Source: Siphonobacter curvatus
GTDB taxonomy: Bacteria > Bacteroidota > Bacteroidia > Cytophagales > Spirosomataceae
Length of the DNA stretch: 64,000 nucleotides
Assembly: GCF_002943425.1 (NCBI RefSeq)
Contig: NZ_PTRA01000005.1
Coordinates: 308,543 to 372,542 of the forward strand
Direction of reading: 5' to 3'
Below, piece by piece: positions 1-9,611 of this stretch (position 1 is its first letter; the number at the start of each line of letters is the position of its first letter). The position numbers were made by a program, and so were the translations under genes. Under the pieces are notes generated by a model. That model was not told the origin of the DNA and did no database searches. It worked only from the letters and a program-made list of their open reading frames with translations.

Positions 1-2993
1 TGAAAAATCTGCTCTTTGTATTCCTCTTCGAAGCCAATCCCGTTATCGCTAACATCCAGCCGGATATAGGTTCGAAAAGGAGAAAGCTGAGGTAGCATGG
101 CCATTTCTTCAGCCGTAGCTTTCTGGGCCCGTATTTCAACCCGGGGATCTTGCTTCGGCTTCTGAAACTTAATAGCGTTAGAGAGTAGATTCTGTAACAA
201 CTGCGTAAGTTGACGAGGATTTCCCCAAACCGTTGGTAAAGAACCCATGACGAGTTCTACCTTTTTTTCCTGGAGGGGCACTTCCAAATCCAGTAGCACT
301 CCATCCAGCAATTCCCGGAGTTCGACGGCTTTTTGTTCCAAGCCCTGGGTACTCGTCAAACGAGAGTACTCCAGCACATCTTTTACCAACATCGACATAC
401 GATCCGCCGTCGACTGAATGCGATGCAGTAAATTCAGGCCTTGTTCTGTTAACCCGCCGGCATGACGTTCAGCCAGGATTGAACTGAAGGTCTGTATTTT
501 TCGTAACGGCTCCTGTAAATCGTGACTGGCCGCATAAGCAAACTGCTGAAGATTATTGTTGCTCAGAGTTAATTCCTGATTAAGCTGATCGAGCTCCAGC
601 GTACGTTCGGCCACCCGTTCTTCGAGCTGGCTGGCTAATAACTGGTACTGTTTCTGGCTCTTTTCCAAAGCTTTCTGAGCCGTCATCTGCTGGGTTACGT
701 CTACGGCCATATTCAAAATGGCGTATACCTCGCCGAATTCGTTTCGCAGGGGCTTGTAGGTAAAGTTATAGTAGCCCCTTTGCATCCGACCATCAATCAC
801 CAGATCCACCGGATCGGCCTGGGCATGGTACGCTTTTCCGGAGGTAAATACGTCGTCCAGAATTTTCAAAAACGGTTGTCCTTCCAGTTCGGGCAGAGCT
901 TCCGGTAATTTTTTGTTCAGAACAGTTTTGTCTTTTCCCCAAAGCTTAATCATCGCTTCATTCACCAACTCTACCTGTAATTCACGGCCTTTATAAAGAC
1001 CCGTAGCCATGGGAGCTTCTTCGATGAGTTTGCGGAAACGACGTTCACTGGCTTCCAGGGCTAATCGAATGCGTACCTGTTCCGTTACTTCCGTAGCGAT
1101 CACCATTACGCCACTGATATGCCCCTCAGCCTCACGAAGGGGAGCATAGACAAAATCGAAGTAACAATCCTGTAATACACCCCCGCGTTCGAGGCGGGCC
1201 AGCGTGCTGATTCCGTAATGAGCTTGCCCGGTATCGTATACGCCTTCCAGCAATTGCATAAACGGTTGTCCTTCAATTTCAGGCAGGGCCTGGGTCAGCG
1301 GTAGCCCGATCACGGCTTTCGTCTTCCCCCAAAGTTCCAGAATCTGGGCATTTGCCGTTTCAATCACCATGGAAGGTCCCGTCAACAAACTAATAGCCAC
1401 GGGAGCCTGATGAATGATGGACTGCAAGCGATCCTGACTATTGAGCAATTGTAACTGGGCCTCGACTGTACTAGTCACGTCGAGAATAGCTCCAACGTAT
1501 CCCGTAAATTTACCCTGATCATTGTATTGGGGACTTCCCGAACAATCTACCCAGCGAATAGTGCCGTCGGTATGAAAAATCCGAAATTGATTTTTATGAT
1601 TACGCTTAACGTGAAAATCAGCCAGAAAACGCTCTGCCGCCTGGGAGCGGTCTTCCTCGACCACGTAATCCAGCCAGCCAAAGCCTAGGTGCTTGGCTAG
1701 GGGTTGGCCGGTCCAGTCAATCCAACGCTGGCTTACATACGTAATGTGCAACTGGGCATCCGTAATCCAGAGGGCCGCCGTGGAAGCAGTAGTTATATTG
1801 CGAAATAAGGCTTCACTTTCTTGCAGGGATTGCCGCGAGGCGATCTCCGCCCGCAGGTCATGAGCGGTAAAGAGTAAATTCAGCACCTGACCCTTCTTAT
1901 CTCTGAGATACGAGGCTTTCATGTGAACGGGGATGGCATTTCCCGTAGGAAAACTCCGGAATGGCACATTACCCGCCCAGCGTCCTTCATTTTTCAGCGT
2001 AGGCAGAATCTCCTGCGTTAGAAGCCGATAGGCATCCGCCGAACAAAACTCCAGCAAATTCATGCGTTTTACCTGGGGCAGGGTCAGCCCTGTCAGCTGT
2101 AATCCGTAGGGATTGACAAACAGTAAATTACCGTTCATATCGGCAATACCCATGCACTCTTCGCTACCGTTTACCAATGCTTTTAAGCGTTCATCCTCTT
2201 GCTGATGAATCACTTCATCGGTAATTTCCTGAACTATCCCTGCCAGCGATAAAGGCTTACCATCGGTATCAAACGCATACGTTCCAATCACCCGGGCCCA
2301 GTGTAGGGAGCCATCTTTCCAGACAAAACGGGCTTCGTATTTCAGGTGCCCCGTTCGATTAGCTTCCTGGTAGGCTTCCTCCCGAATGGGTTCGTCCTGA
2401 GGATGTAAACTCGAAATAAGGGTCTGACGCGTTAGCTCGGTACGGGATTCTCCGGTTAGTATTTCCGCCAGACGCGGCGTATAGGAAATGGCGTCCGTGG
2501 TCAGTAAAACGTAAAAGGAACCGGCCTTGGAGCTTTCCAAGGCAAGCTGGGCTAGGTTTTCAGCAGCCTGTACTTTTTGTTGGGCTTCCCGTTGGGAAGA
2601 AATATCCTGAGCGGTTCCCGAAAACCGGTACGCTTCCCCTTCTGCATTAAAATAAGCTTTCCCTTTGCAATGTAGCCATCGGAGGATCCCATCTTCGGCT
2701 CCAACGGTACGGAAAGAGACCTCATACTGTCCCCCGGAAGCGGGGTTTAAAGCCCAGGTAACGGCTTGATTCACTAACTCCCGATCTTCGGCATGAATGT
2801 AACGAAGGACCTCGTCGTAAGCTACGATGTCTTGTTTGGAAAATCCGTAGAGCTGCTTGCAAATATCGTCCCAAGCGACCCTATGATTAAGGGGATCCAG
2901 GTCCCAAGTGCCCAACCCGGCCGAAGCTAGAGCAAATACATACCGATCGACTGGGTGGCCATAAGGTTCAGGGGTTAACAAATCATTACTCAT
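1..2993 (-). CDS. Multi-PAS sensor histidine kinase, C-terminus cut by window edge
   Basis: The frame is open from an ATG at 2993 to the window edge (about 997 residues) and has no stop, so the end of the ATPase domain is missing. About six consecutive PAS/PAC units are visible; typical PAC phrases such as RWLHCKGKAYFN, LHWARVIGTYAF and IRWVDCSGSPQYN recur. A short coiled linker leads to a HisKA phosphoacceptor box (YAASHDLQEPLRKI, His near residue 823). The N box NLLSNAIKF and the start of the G box DNGIGF follow. There is no signal peptide or obvious membrane segment, so this is probably a soluble sensor of the phytochrome-like ASHDLQEP subgroup. The signal is unknown. The neighbouring receiver-only proteins are plausible partners, by inference from position. 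Identification as a PAS kinase is secure. Confidence 0.93.
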   Translation of the reverse strand, partial: MSNDLLTPEPYGHPVDRYVFALASAGLGTWDLDPLNHRVAWDDICKQLYGFSKQDIVAYDEVLRYIHAEDRELVNQAVTWALNPASGGQYEVSFRTVGAEDGILRWLHCKGKAYFNAEGEAYRFSGTAQDISSQREAQQKVQAAENLAQLALESSKAGSFYVLLTTDAISYTPRLAEILTGESRTELTRQTLISSLHPQDEPIREEAYQEANRTGHLKYEARFVWKDGSLHWARVIGTYAFDTDGKPLSLAGIVQEITDEVIHQQEDERLKALVNGSEECMGIADMNGNLLFVNPYGLQLTGLTLPQVKRMNLLEFCSADAYRLLTQEILPTLKNEGRWAGNVPFRSFPTGNAIPVHMKASYLRDKKGQVLNLLFTAHDLRAEIASRQSLQESEALFRNITTASTAALWITDAQLHITYVSQRWIDWTGQPLAKHLGFGWLDYVVEEDRSQAAERFLADFHVKRNHKNQFRIFHTDGTIRWVDCSGSPQYNDQGKFTGYVGAILDVTSTVEAQLQLLNSQDRLQSIIHQAPVAISLLTGPSMVIETANAQILELWGKTKAVIGLPLTQALPEIEGQPFMQLLEGVYDTGQAHYGISTLARLERGGVLQDCYFDFVYAPLREAEGHISGVMVIATEVTEQVRIRLALEASERRFRKLIEEAPMATGLYKGRELQVELVNEAMIKLWGKDKTVLNKKLPEALPELEGQPFLKILDDVFTSGKAYHAQADPVDLVIDGRMQRGYYNFTYKPLRNEFGEVYAILNMAVDVTQQMTAQKALEKSQKQYQLLASQLEERVAERTLELDQLNQELTLSNNNLQQFAYAASHDLQEPLRKIQTFSSILAERHAGGLTEQGLNLLHRIQSTADRMSMLVKDVLEYSRLTSTQGLEQKAVELRELLDGVLLDLEVPLQEKKVELVMGSLPTVWGNPRQLTQLLQNLLSNAIKFQKPKQDPRVEIRAQKATAEEMAMLPQLSPFRTYIRLDVSDNGIGFEEEYKEQIF

Positions 2994-3260
2994 GGGTAGC
3001 TTAGCCAAGTACTTTAGTTATTGAGGTAACCGAGGAATAGACCCGACTGTTTAAAAACGTTGTCGACGACTCATCCCGCAACGGAGTAAAAATAAGCAAG
3101 TCATTGCTTATTTGGTTAACGTACTAAAAGTCCGGGCCAGTGACGTAGAAAATGCGGAGTTTTTAAACCAGAAGCTATTTTTTGTGTTTACGTAAGAAAG
3201 AATACTTCGTGCAGGCGTTTTGCCGTTAGTTTTTCTTATAGTTTTTACCTATTGCTGCCT

Positions 3261-3689
3261 ATGGCTTTACACGGCCCTATCCTTTGCGTTGAAGACGACG
3301 AAGATGATCAATTTTTACTGCGTGCTACGCTGGAAGAACTAAGAATCAGCAACCCATTGCTTTTCTTTTCCAATGGCATTCCGGTGATGGAATATTTGAC
3401 TAGTACTACGGAAGAACCTTTTCTCATTCTGTGTGACGTGAACATGCCTTTAATGAATGGACTGGAACTTCGTCAGCAGATGCAGTTACACGAGGAGATT
3501 CAAAAAAAATTCATCCCCTTTATCTACCTAACGACCGCGGCCAATCCGACGTTGGTCAATCAGGCGTATCAAGGTTCCATTCAGGGCTTCTACAAAAAGG
3601 CAAGCGATTATTCCACGTTCAAGGAACAATTGAAAACCATCATCGAATACTGGCAAAATTGTCTCCTGCCCGGCTCTATGCAACGCTAG
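3261..3689 (+). CDS. Stand-alone response regulator receiver protein
   Basis: A 142-residue protein made only of a CheY-like receiver domain. The acidic pair is in EDDEDDQF, the phosphoacceptor Asp in LILCDVNMP, the conserved Thr in YLTTAAN and the Lys in GFYKKAS. I prefer the ATG at 3261 to an upstream TTG at 3252. No output domain is present, so it probably acts in a phosphorelay or by protein contact. It is divergent from the multi-PAS kinase (267 bp apart) and convergent with a second receiver protein 4 bp downstream. Bacteroidota often pair such short REC proteins with PAS kinases, so a functional link is likely but not proven. Confidence 0.88.
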   Translation: MALHGPILCVEDDEDDQFLLRATLEELRISNPLLFFSNGIPVMEYLTSTTEEPFLILCDVNMPLMNGLELRQQMQLHEEIQKKFIPFIYLTTAANPTLVNQAYQGSIQGFYKKASDYSTFKEQLKTIIEYWQNCLLPGSMQR

Positions 3690-3693
3690 GGTT

Positions 3694-4110
3694 TTACTTT
3701 CGCGGTAATTGTACCGTACGTACCCAATAGCTGTACAAACCTTCGAAGAGTTCGGATACTTTCTGATAAGAATAGGGCTTAACCAGATAAGAGTTTGCCC
3801 CGAGCTGGTAGGCGTCCTGAATCATTTGCATGTCCTGAGAAGTCGTCAGCATAATAATGGGCAGATGCTTCCACCGGGAAGACTCTTTGAGTTTTTCCAG
3901 CAGTTGCATGCCATTCATCTTCGGCATATTGATGTCGAGAATAATCAAACTGGGCGTGGGAATGTGGTTTTCCAGCAAATCCAGGGCGTGGGTACCGTCG
4001 TGGGCGAAAACTAAATCACAAAAGTAATCTCCTTCTTGACAAGCCATTGTTAAAAAATCGCGATCATCTTCATCATCTTCAACTACTAAAAAGACAGGCT
4101 TTACGGGCAT
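3694..4110 (-). CDS. Stand-alone response regulator receiver protein
   Basis: A 138-residue single receiver domain. VVEDDEDDRDF carries the acidic pocket, LIILDINMPKMNG the phosphoacceptor Asp, MLTTSQD the Thr, and SYLVKPYSY the Lys-Pro motif. No DNA-binding or enzymatic output domain is present. It ends 4 bp from the end of the other receiver gene, tail to tail, so the two are not an operon. It most resembles Rcp1-type regulators that serve PAS/phytochrome-like kinases such as the one at the left edge. That pairing is an inference from family habits and position. Confidence 0.88.
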   Translation of the reverse strand: MPVKPVFLVVEDDEDDRDFLTMACQEGDYFCDLVFAHDGTHALDLLENHIPTPSLIILDINMPKMNGMQLLEKLKESSRWKHLPIIMLTTSQDMQMIQDAYQLGANSYLVKPYSYQKVSELFEGLYSYWVRTVQLPRK

Positions 4111-4515
4111 TGAATCGTGGGTTAAAACGAATAGTTATTCGTCAGTGTGTCATACATACGCAAGAAGTAATCTCCTTAGATTGATCGTTTATTTTCAATC
4201 AATAACGCTTTGAAAAAATAGCCCCTTCCCTCCGTAAAGCTCCATATCCTAGTCCTATATCAACAAAAAATCTTGACAAAATCCTTTTTCGTATCAAAAA
4301 AAAAGCTTACCTATGACCAATAATTAAACGGTACTGTTTCAGAAAAGGTCTTGGCGGAATTTTTCTGAAACACTGAAGTAAAACTCCTGTCATTGCTAAT
4401 GGCCAGGAGTTTTTTATGTTATCGCTTATCTGATCCCGTAATTTATCTAAAACAGCAACACACGCATCAGCCAGCAGCCGATACGTGTGTGAATAGTCGA
4501 AATTGAGCAACACAA
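4111..4515. other. Intergenic region, 405 bp
   Basis: AT-rich stretch between the start of the receiver gene and the end of the TolC gene. It contains the strong terminator at 4379-4416. An 87-codon minus-strand frame at 4307-4570 overlaps the TolC end and shows no recognisable features, so I do not call a gene. It must hold the promoter of the receiver gene, but I could not assign one. Confidence 0.6.
4379..4416. terminator. Rho-independent terminator, bidirectional
   Basis: The arms AAACTCCTG (4381-4389) and CAGGAGTTT (4404-4412) pair perfectly. Smaller inner pairing is possible, and there are A-rich and T-rich flanks on both sides. It lies about 100 bp after the TolC stop and is well placed to end the whole peptide-export operon. 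Confidence 0.85.
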
Positions 4516-5946
4516 TTAATTGAGGGTACCCGACTGGTAAAACCCAATGATTTGCTGGCGGAACGCACATTCGTACGTTGCCTGAATGAGACTGGCCCGA
4601 GCCCGGTCTAGATTAGTCTTTGCTAGCGTATAATCAAGCACGTTTACCACACCTGCCTCCAGTCGTACCTGAGCCGCATGTACGGTCTTTTCGAGTACTT
4701 CTACCTGCCGCTGGTGCGTCTGCTGGCGTTCCAACGCATTTCTGTACAACACAAAGGCTTGTTCAATCTGCTGCCGCATTTGCAGATGTACCTGTTTTTG
4801 CTGGTTATCCGCCCGAAGCTGCTGGATTTTCGCTTCCTGAATCCGGTACGAGGCCTGATTGGCATTGAAAATAGGAATGCGTAAAGACAGGCTTACCGAC
4901 CATACCGGATTGTTGCCCAACTGTTCCAGGTAACCCATGTTCTGGGTACTCGTGGCTTGGCTAATGGAACTGAGCTGATAACGTTCATTATTCACCGTCA
5001 CAAAGGCATTGAGCGGTTCCTCGCGGTATGAATCGCCAGTTACGTATTTCTTGGCCGCTGACGAGTACGAGGTTCCCAGGGAGCTATTCAGCGACAGGGT
5101 CGGCATTCGCAGGCCCCGGGCTGCTTCCATACCCTTACGGGCCGATTGAATCCGTAATGCAGCGGACTTACTCTCGGGTAATATCGTTAGTGAGGAGCGG
5201 TACACCTGCTGCCAGGACTCCACTGGAGCCGCCGTTACTTCTCTGGCGATGGCTTCGAGTTCGTAGTTTTGATCCGCGGGCCAGTTGAGCAACTGACTCA
5301 AAGCCATCTGGGCCGTACGAACCTCGTTGCGGGCGTTGGTAATCTGTAAGTCATCATTCGCCCGCTGCGATTGCAGATTGTAAAGATTGGCTTCCGCTAC
5401 GACCTGGAGCTGCACCTGCCGGGTCATGCGATCGAGTTGCAGTTGCGTCGCCTCAGCCTGCTTCAGAGCTACTTGCAGGAGTTCCTGCGTCACGAGCACT
5501 TGTAAATACGCCTGCAGTACCTTTAGGGTAATCATGTTTTTAGCCGCCTGCAAATCGTACTGACCCGCGGATAGATTCAGGGCATTTTGTTTTTGAAGGT
5601 TTTGCAGCTGATTACCGTTGTAAATGGTCCAGCTGGCCGTTATGCCCAGACTATTGGTTCCCAGGTGATCGGTCGTGATACTGTTGGTATACGGATCGAT
5701 GGAGCGGCCCAGTGAATAGCCCGGATTGAACACGCCCGATACGGCGGGCATTCGGTCGCGTCGGGATTGCTGGTACGTATTGATCGTTGACTCCTGCTGC
5801 AATTCCGCGTCTTTAATCTGTAAATTCTCTCTGATGGCCTGCTGAATGCACTCCTGGAGTGAAATACGGGTTTGGGCCAGGCCGGGCGTCAGGCATCCAA
5901 CGCTCAGCAGAAGGGCTGCGATGAATTTAGGATTGAATCGAAACAT
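4516..5946 (-). CDS. TolC-family outer-membrane efflux protein of the peptide exporter
   Basis: A 476-residue outer-membrane channel subunit. The start chosen is the ATG at 5946, which gives a normal signal peptide (MFRFNPKFIAALLLSVG, cleavage after GLAQ); a longer frame to 5988 is open but unlikely. The start lies about 20 bp inside the end of the ABC transporter gene, so the two are translationally coupled. Two long coiled-coil halves rich in Gln, Leu and Arg are visible (around residues 130-220 and 380-460), as expected for the TolC fold. With the HlyD and C39-ABC proteins it completes a type I secretion channel across both membranes. The likely cargo is the double-glycine peptides encoded upstream. 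The family assignment is secure; the cargo is inferred from operon context. Confidence 0.92.
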   Translation of the reverse strand: MFRFNPKFIAALLLSVGCLTPGLAQTRISLQECIQQAIRENLQIKDAELQQESTINTYQQSRRDRMPAVSGVFNPGYSLGRSIDPYTNSITTDHLGTNSLGITASWTIYNGNQLQNLQKQNALNLSAGQYDLQAAKNMITLKVLQAYLQVLVTQELLQVALKQAEATQLQLDRMTRQVQLQVVAEANLYNLQSQRANDDLQITNARNEVRTAQMALSQLLNWPADQNYELEAIAREVTAAPVESWQQVYRSSLTILPESKSAALRIQSARKGMEAARGLRMPTLSLNSSLGTSYSSAAKKYVTGDSYREEPLNAFVTVNNERYQLSSISQATSTQNMGYLEQLGNNPVWSVSLSLRIPIFNANQASYRIQEAKIQQLRADNQQKQVHLQMRQQIEQAFVLYRNALERQQTHQRQVEVLEKTVHAAQVRLEAGVVNVLDYTLAKTNLDRARASLIQATYECAFRQQIIGFYQSGTLN

Positions 5947-8191
5947 GGTGGCTGGCGTTTGTAGGAGTGGATTCCGTACCATTAGCACTCACATTGAGCA
6001 GACTAGCCCGATCCAGGGCCGTTTCCGGGGTACTCACCAGATACTGCGAAGCCCAGAGTTTATAGTAGGCCTGGCGGTAGTCCAGCAATTCGGCGTGCGA
6101 GCCTTCTTCGACCAGCTTGCCTTCTTCGATCACAACAATCTTATCCGCATTCATGATCGTACTCAGGCGGTGGGCGATGATGATGATGGTTTTACCCGCC
6201 TGACGCAGTTGTTCAATCGTATGTTGTACGGCTCGTTCGGAGACTGAATCCAGCGATGAAGTCGCTTCATCCAGAATGATAATCTGGGGATTGCGGTACA
6301 GAGCCCGGGCAATCGCCAACCGCTGTTTCTGACCGCCGGACAGGCTGGCTCCGTTTTCGCCCAGATAGGTATGAAAGCCATTGGGTAATTTTTCGATAAA
6401 CTCGGAGATACCCAGCAACTGGCAGAGTCCCAGAATCCGCTGCATATCGGGTTGGTACTCCCCGACGGCGATGTTGTCAATGACATTGCCAGCGAATAAA
6501 TCGACCTGCTGCGGTACTACGCTCACCTGCCGACGCAGGCTCTCATTATGAATGTGCTTGATGTCGTAATCACCGATGTAAATGGACCCGGTTTGCAGGG
6601 GGTAGAGATTCTGTAACAGCGAGAGCAGGGTAGATTTTCCCGAGCCGCTTTCACCCACCACAGCCGTCACCTTCCCCTTGGGAATCGTCAGATTCAGATT
6701 CTGGAAGACCTGTACGCGGGAGCCGTAGCGGAAGGACATCTGGCGGAAGGTGATGTCCCCAATCATTTCCGGACGGAGTTCAATTTTGTTTTCCGTAGCC
6801 TCGCGTTCCAGATCCATGATTTCAAAAAGACGGTCGGCGGCAATCAGGGCTTCCTGTACCACGCGGTTGGCGGTGATCAGGCTACTGGCGGGACCCGTGA
6901 AATAGCCAATGAGCGCGTAAAACGAGAGTAGTTCACCGGGGGTAATCGCATTATCGATGACAAAGCCCGAACCCACCCAGAGTAAAATGATGGTGAACAG
7001 CCGCGATACCAGCTCCGAACCGCTGCCCGCCCAGATGGATACAGAAGCTGAGGTATAAATGCTGCGGAGCAGTTTGATGAAGCGGGTTTCGGTTTTCACG
7101 TTTGAAAAGCCCTCTAGCCCGAAGCGTTTGATGGTCCCTACGGAATTGAGCGATTCCACCAGTTGCGATTCCAGATCGGCGGAATTTTCCATCAGAGTCC
7201 GTTGCCCTTTTTTGTTAACCCGGTTTACAACCCAGTAAATCAAAGCGTAAAAAGGAATGACGGCCAGCATAATCAGGGCCAGTTTCCAGTCGTAGGTGAA
7301 CATCATACCGAAGGAAAACAGGACGATAAATACGTTGACTACCAGCGTCAGAGCGGTGTCATTGATGAATGCCCGGATTTTTACGGCGTCATTTACCCGC
7401 GAAATGATCTCCCCTACCCGCATGGTATCAAAAAACTGCTGCGGTAGTTTGAGCAGGTGTTTGTAATAACCCAGAATCAGGTGAGCATCAATCTGCTGAC
7501 CCGTTTTCAGGGCAAAAATGCTTTTCATGGAACCGATGAAGAGTTGCAGTCCCAGAATCAGGATCATGGCTACGCTGAGCAGATTCAACAGATTCCGGTT
7601 GCCTTCCACCAGTACGTGATCCACAATTTTCTGCATGTAAATCGACGTGGACAGGCCTAGCACCGTGTACACCAACGCCCCCACCAGTGCCTGCATCATC
7701 ACCGAGCGGTGCGGACGGACCAGATTCCAGAACCGGCCCGTAATCGATTTTTTGTTGTTGCCCGTTTCGAAGCTTTCCCCAGGCAGTAGTAACACCAGTA
7801 CACCCGTCCATACTTTCTGAAACGCTTCGTGCGTATATTTTTCCATTTTGCCCGGACCGGGATCCATCACGACCACGTGCGTATCGGTCACCTGATAGAT
7901 GACGACAAAATGGTGCAGTACTTCCTTGACGACAATATGGGCTACCGTTGGCATGGGAATCTTCGAGAGGCTCTCGAACGTACCCCGTACGCCTTTGGCC
8001 TGAAAACCCAGTCGCTGGGCGGCTTCAATCATACCCAGTACGTTGGTCCCTTTCTGATCGGTCGAGGCATACTGCCGGATGCGGGCAATGGGCATGAGTA
8101 ATTCATAATGGGCGGCTACTGAAGCCAGGCAGGCGGCACCACAGTCGGTGATGTCATGCTGCTTGATGCATATTTTCTTACGGGTAAACAT
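5927..8191 (-). CDS. C39-peptidase ABC transporter (bacteriocin maturation and export)
   Basis: A 754-residue peptidase-containing ABC transporter (PCAT). Residues 1-140 form a C39 cysteine peptidase with catalytic Cys17 in DCGAAC, His94 in HHFVV and Asp110 in MDPGPG. A six-helix membrane domain follows (about 165-430), then an ATPase with Walker A GESGSGKST, signature LSGGQKQR, Walker B IIILDEATSSLD and H-loop AHRLST. All catalytic residues are present. PCATs cut leader peptides after Gly-Gly and pump the core out. This matches the nine Gly-Gly precursors encoded just upstream, and possibly the lanthipeptide candidate at 15934, which also has a Gly-Gly. The gene sits between hlyD and tolC-like genes. 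Confidence 0.96.
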   Translation of the reverse strand: MFTRKKICIKQHDITDCGAACLASVAAHYELLMPIARIRQYASTDQKGTNVLGMIEAAQRLGFQAKGVRGTFESLSKIPMPTVAHIVVKEVLHHFVVIYQVTDTHVVVMDPGPGKMEKYTHEAFQKVWTGVLVLLLPGESFETGNNKKSITGRFWNLVRPHRSVMMQALVGALVYTVLGLSTSIYMQKIVDHVLVEGNRNLLNLLSVAMILILGLQLFIGSMKSIFALKTGQQIDAHLILGYYKHLLKLPQQFFDTMRVGEIISRVNDAVKIRAFINDTALTLVVNVFIVLFSFGMMFTYDWKLALIMLAVIPFYALIYWVVNRVNKKGQRTLMENSADLESQLVESLNSVGTIKRFGLEGFSNVKTETRFIKLLRSIYTSASVSIWAGSGSELVSRLFTIILLWVGSGFVIDNAITPGELLSFYALIGYFTGPASSLITANRVVQEALIAADRLFEIMDLEREATENKIELRPEMIGDITFRQMSFRYGSRVQVFQNLNLTIPKGKVTAVVGESGSGKSTLLSLLQNLYPLQTGSIYIGDYDIKHIHNESLRRQVSVVPQQVDLFAGNVIDNIAVGEYQPDMQRILGLCQLLGISEFIEKLPNGFHTYLGENGASLSGGQKQRLAIARALYRNPQIIILDEATSSLDSVSERAVQHTIEQLRQAGKTIIIIAHRLSTIMNADKIVVIEEGKLVEEGSHAELLDYRQAYYKLWASQYLVSTPETALDRASLLNVSANGTESTPTNASHHVSIQS

Positions 8192-8235
8192 TGCTCAATT
8201 TCATTAAGGAGGTACACAGGAAGGAGTTGAAACAC

Positions 8236-9414
8236 TTAGCGGGAAGCCAGTCCGGGATTGGTTTTGGGATTCAACCAGTCGTCGGCTTTATCGTAGAGCA
8301 GATCAAAAAGGCTGCGTTCAGTGACCACAAAATGAGCCCGCAGGGACATTCCTTTTTTCAGGTATCCTTTGACGCCCTGCCGGAGCGTGAGGTGATTACG
8401 GCTGAGTTTACACTTGACGCGGAAGTAGGTTTGCTGGTCAGTAACCGTAATGTCATTGGCGATGTCGGCAATTTCGCCTTCGGCCAGGCCCCACTGGTTG
8501 TAGTCGAAAGCATCCACCTGCAGGCGGGCTTTCATCCCTTTTTGCAGCAGGCCAATATCCTTGGGTGAGACGTAGCACTCGGCCAGCAGATTGGAATCCG
8601 GTGAAATGACTCCCATGACTTCTCCGGCCTGAACGTAACTGCCCACGTACTTGCCTACCAGCTGCCCCACGCTACCCGCCACGGGAGCTTTAATGAGGTA
8701 CAGGTCACGTTCGCGTTGCAATTGCTGCTGCTGAGCCTGTAGTTCGACCACATCGCGGCGGTACTGAGCCAGGGCCGTTTGCCAATCGCTCATCTGACGC
8801 TCGGTCAGGGTTTGGTACTGAGCCTGAGCAGTCTTCTGGGCAAATTCCTTGTCTTCAAGTTCCTGCTGGGCGATGAGTTTTTCACTGAGTAATTTCTGAT
8901 TGGTCTGGAGTTCGCGTTGGCGTTTGCGAAGGGTTTCGGCCAGCTCCACCTGCTGATACCGAAACTGTTCGTATTGCTGACGGTACAGCGGAGAACGCAG
9001 CGAAAGCGAAGCCGGAGCCTGGGAGAGCGGCGTAGAAACCAGCAGGGTCAGGTCGCGGATGTAGCCATCCTTTTCCTGCTGCTGGAGGCGAATGAGGCGT
9101 AATTTACTATCCAGCACGTCCGTTTGCAGGCGAAATAGCGGCTGGCCGACGGTTACGGGCTGGTTTTCCCGAACCAGTACTTCGGTGAGCGTACCCGCGA
9201 TAAGGGGACGAATTTCATTGCGTTCGGACCGTGGACGTACCACCCCTACACTTTGCACCGATACTTCTGTACGGATGAAGGGTAAACTACCCAGGGCTAC
9301 GAAAACCGCCGCCAGAATCGTCAGGTAAATGACCTGCCCGCGAGCGGATACTTGGGGTAAGTAGGCTTCAGTCGTATGCTCAATGACTTCAGCCGGATGC
9401 AGTTGTTGGCTCAT
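8236..9414 (-). CDS. HlyD-family periplasmic adaptor of the peptide exporter
   Basis: A 392-residue membrane-fusion protein. A short cytoplasmic N-terminus is followed by one membrane helix (about residues 27-47, VIYLTILAAVFVALGSLPF), a biotinyl-lipoyl-like half motif, a long Gln-rich coiled-coil hairpin (about 110-240) and a beta-barrel region with the phrase IKAPVAGSVGQLVGKYVGSYVQAGE. It links the C39-ABC transporter to the TolC channel, and the three genes lie head to tail with 44 bp or less between them. It is first of the exporter genes and lies about 200 bp below the last precursor gene, with hairpins in between that may reduce read-through. Family assignment is secure. Confidence 0.94.
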   Translation of the reverse strand: MSQQLHPAEVIEHTTEAYLPQVSARGQVIYLTILAAVFVALGSLPFIRTEVSVQSVGVVRPRSERNEIRPLIAGTLTEVLVRENQPVTVGQPLFRLQTDVLDSKLRLIRLQQQEKDGYIRDLTLLVSTPLSQAPASLSLRSPLYRQQYEQFRYQQVELAETLRKRQRELQTNQKLLSEKLIAQQELEDKEFAQKTAQAQYQTLTERQMSDWQTALAQYRRDVVELQAQQQQLQRERDLYLIKAPVAGSVGQLVGKYVGSYVQAGEVMGVISPDSNLLAECYVSPKDIGLLQKGMKARLQVDAFDYNQWGLAEGEIADIANDITVTDQQTYFRVKCKLSRNHLTLRQGVKGYLKKGMSLRAHFVVTERSLFDLLYDKADDWLNPKTNPGLASR

Positions 9415-9512
9415 GATTTCGACGTTTAACTTCTTAGGTCAAAGGTCTATCAATCAGCTCGCTAGCTCAACAACGTTTGGTTGTGCTTTATAACGGGAGG
9501 CTATAATCAGCA

Positions 9513-9542
9513 ATTCCGTCCGTAGCGGGCTACGGACGGAAT
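9513..9542. repeat. Perfect 13-bp hairpin with CGGG loop
   Basis: ATTCCGTCCGTAG (9513-9525) and CTACGGACGGAAT (9530-9542) pair perfectly around a CGGG loop. The CCGTCCGTA core also starts the hairpin at 31377. There is no T-run, so it is more likely a dispersed palindrome or mRNA-stabilising element than a terminator. Confidence 0.7.
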
Positions 9543-9565
9543 GAAGGGCATTACCGCGGGCGAAA

Positions 9566-9599
9566 AGCAAAGACCCTACTACCAGGAGCAGGGTCTTGC
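9566..9599 (-). terminator. Terminator-like hairpin between precursor genes and exporter genes
   Basis: The arms AAGACCCT (9570-9577) and AGGGTCTT (9590-9597) lie 15 bp past the stop of the last precursor gene. On the minus strand the hairpin is followed by a short T-containing run. It may act as a partial terminator or processing site that keeps precursor mRNA more abundant than exporter mRNA. Confidence 0.6.
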
Positions 9600-9611
9600 C
9601 TGGCGGACCTA

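Noticed and set aside
4307..4570. 87-codon minus-strand frame
   Set aside because: It runs through the terminator and overlaps the TolC 3' end in another frame, with no domain-like pattern.
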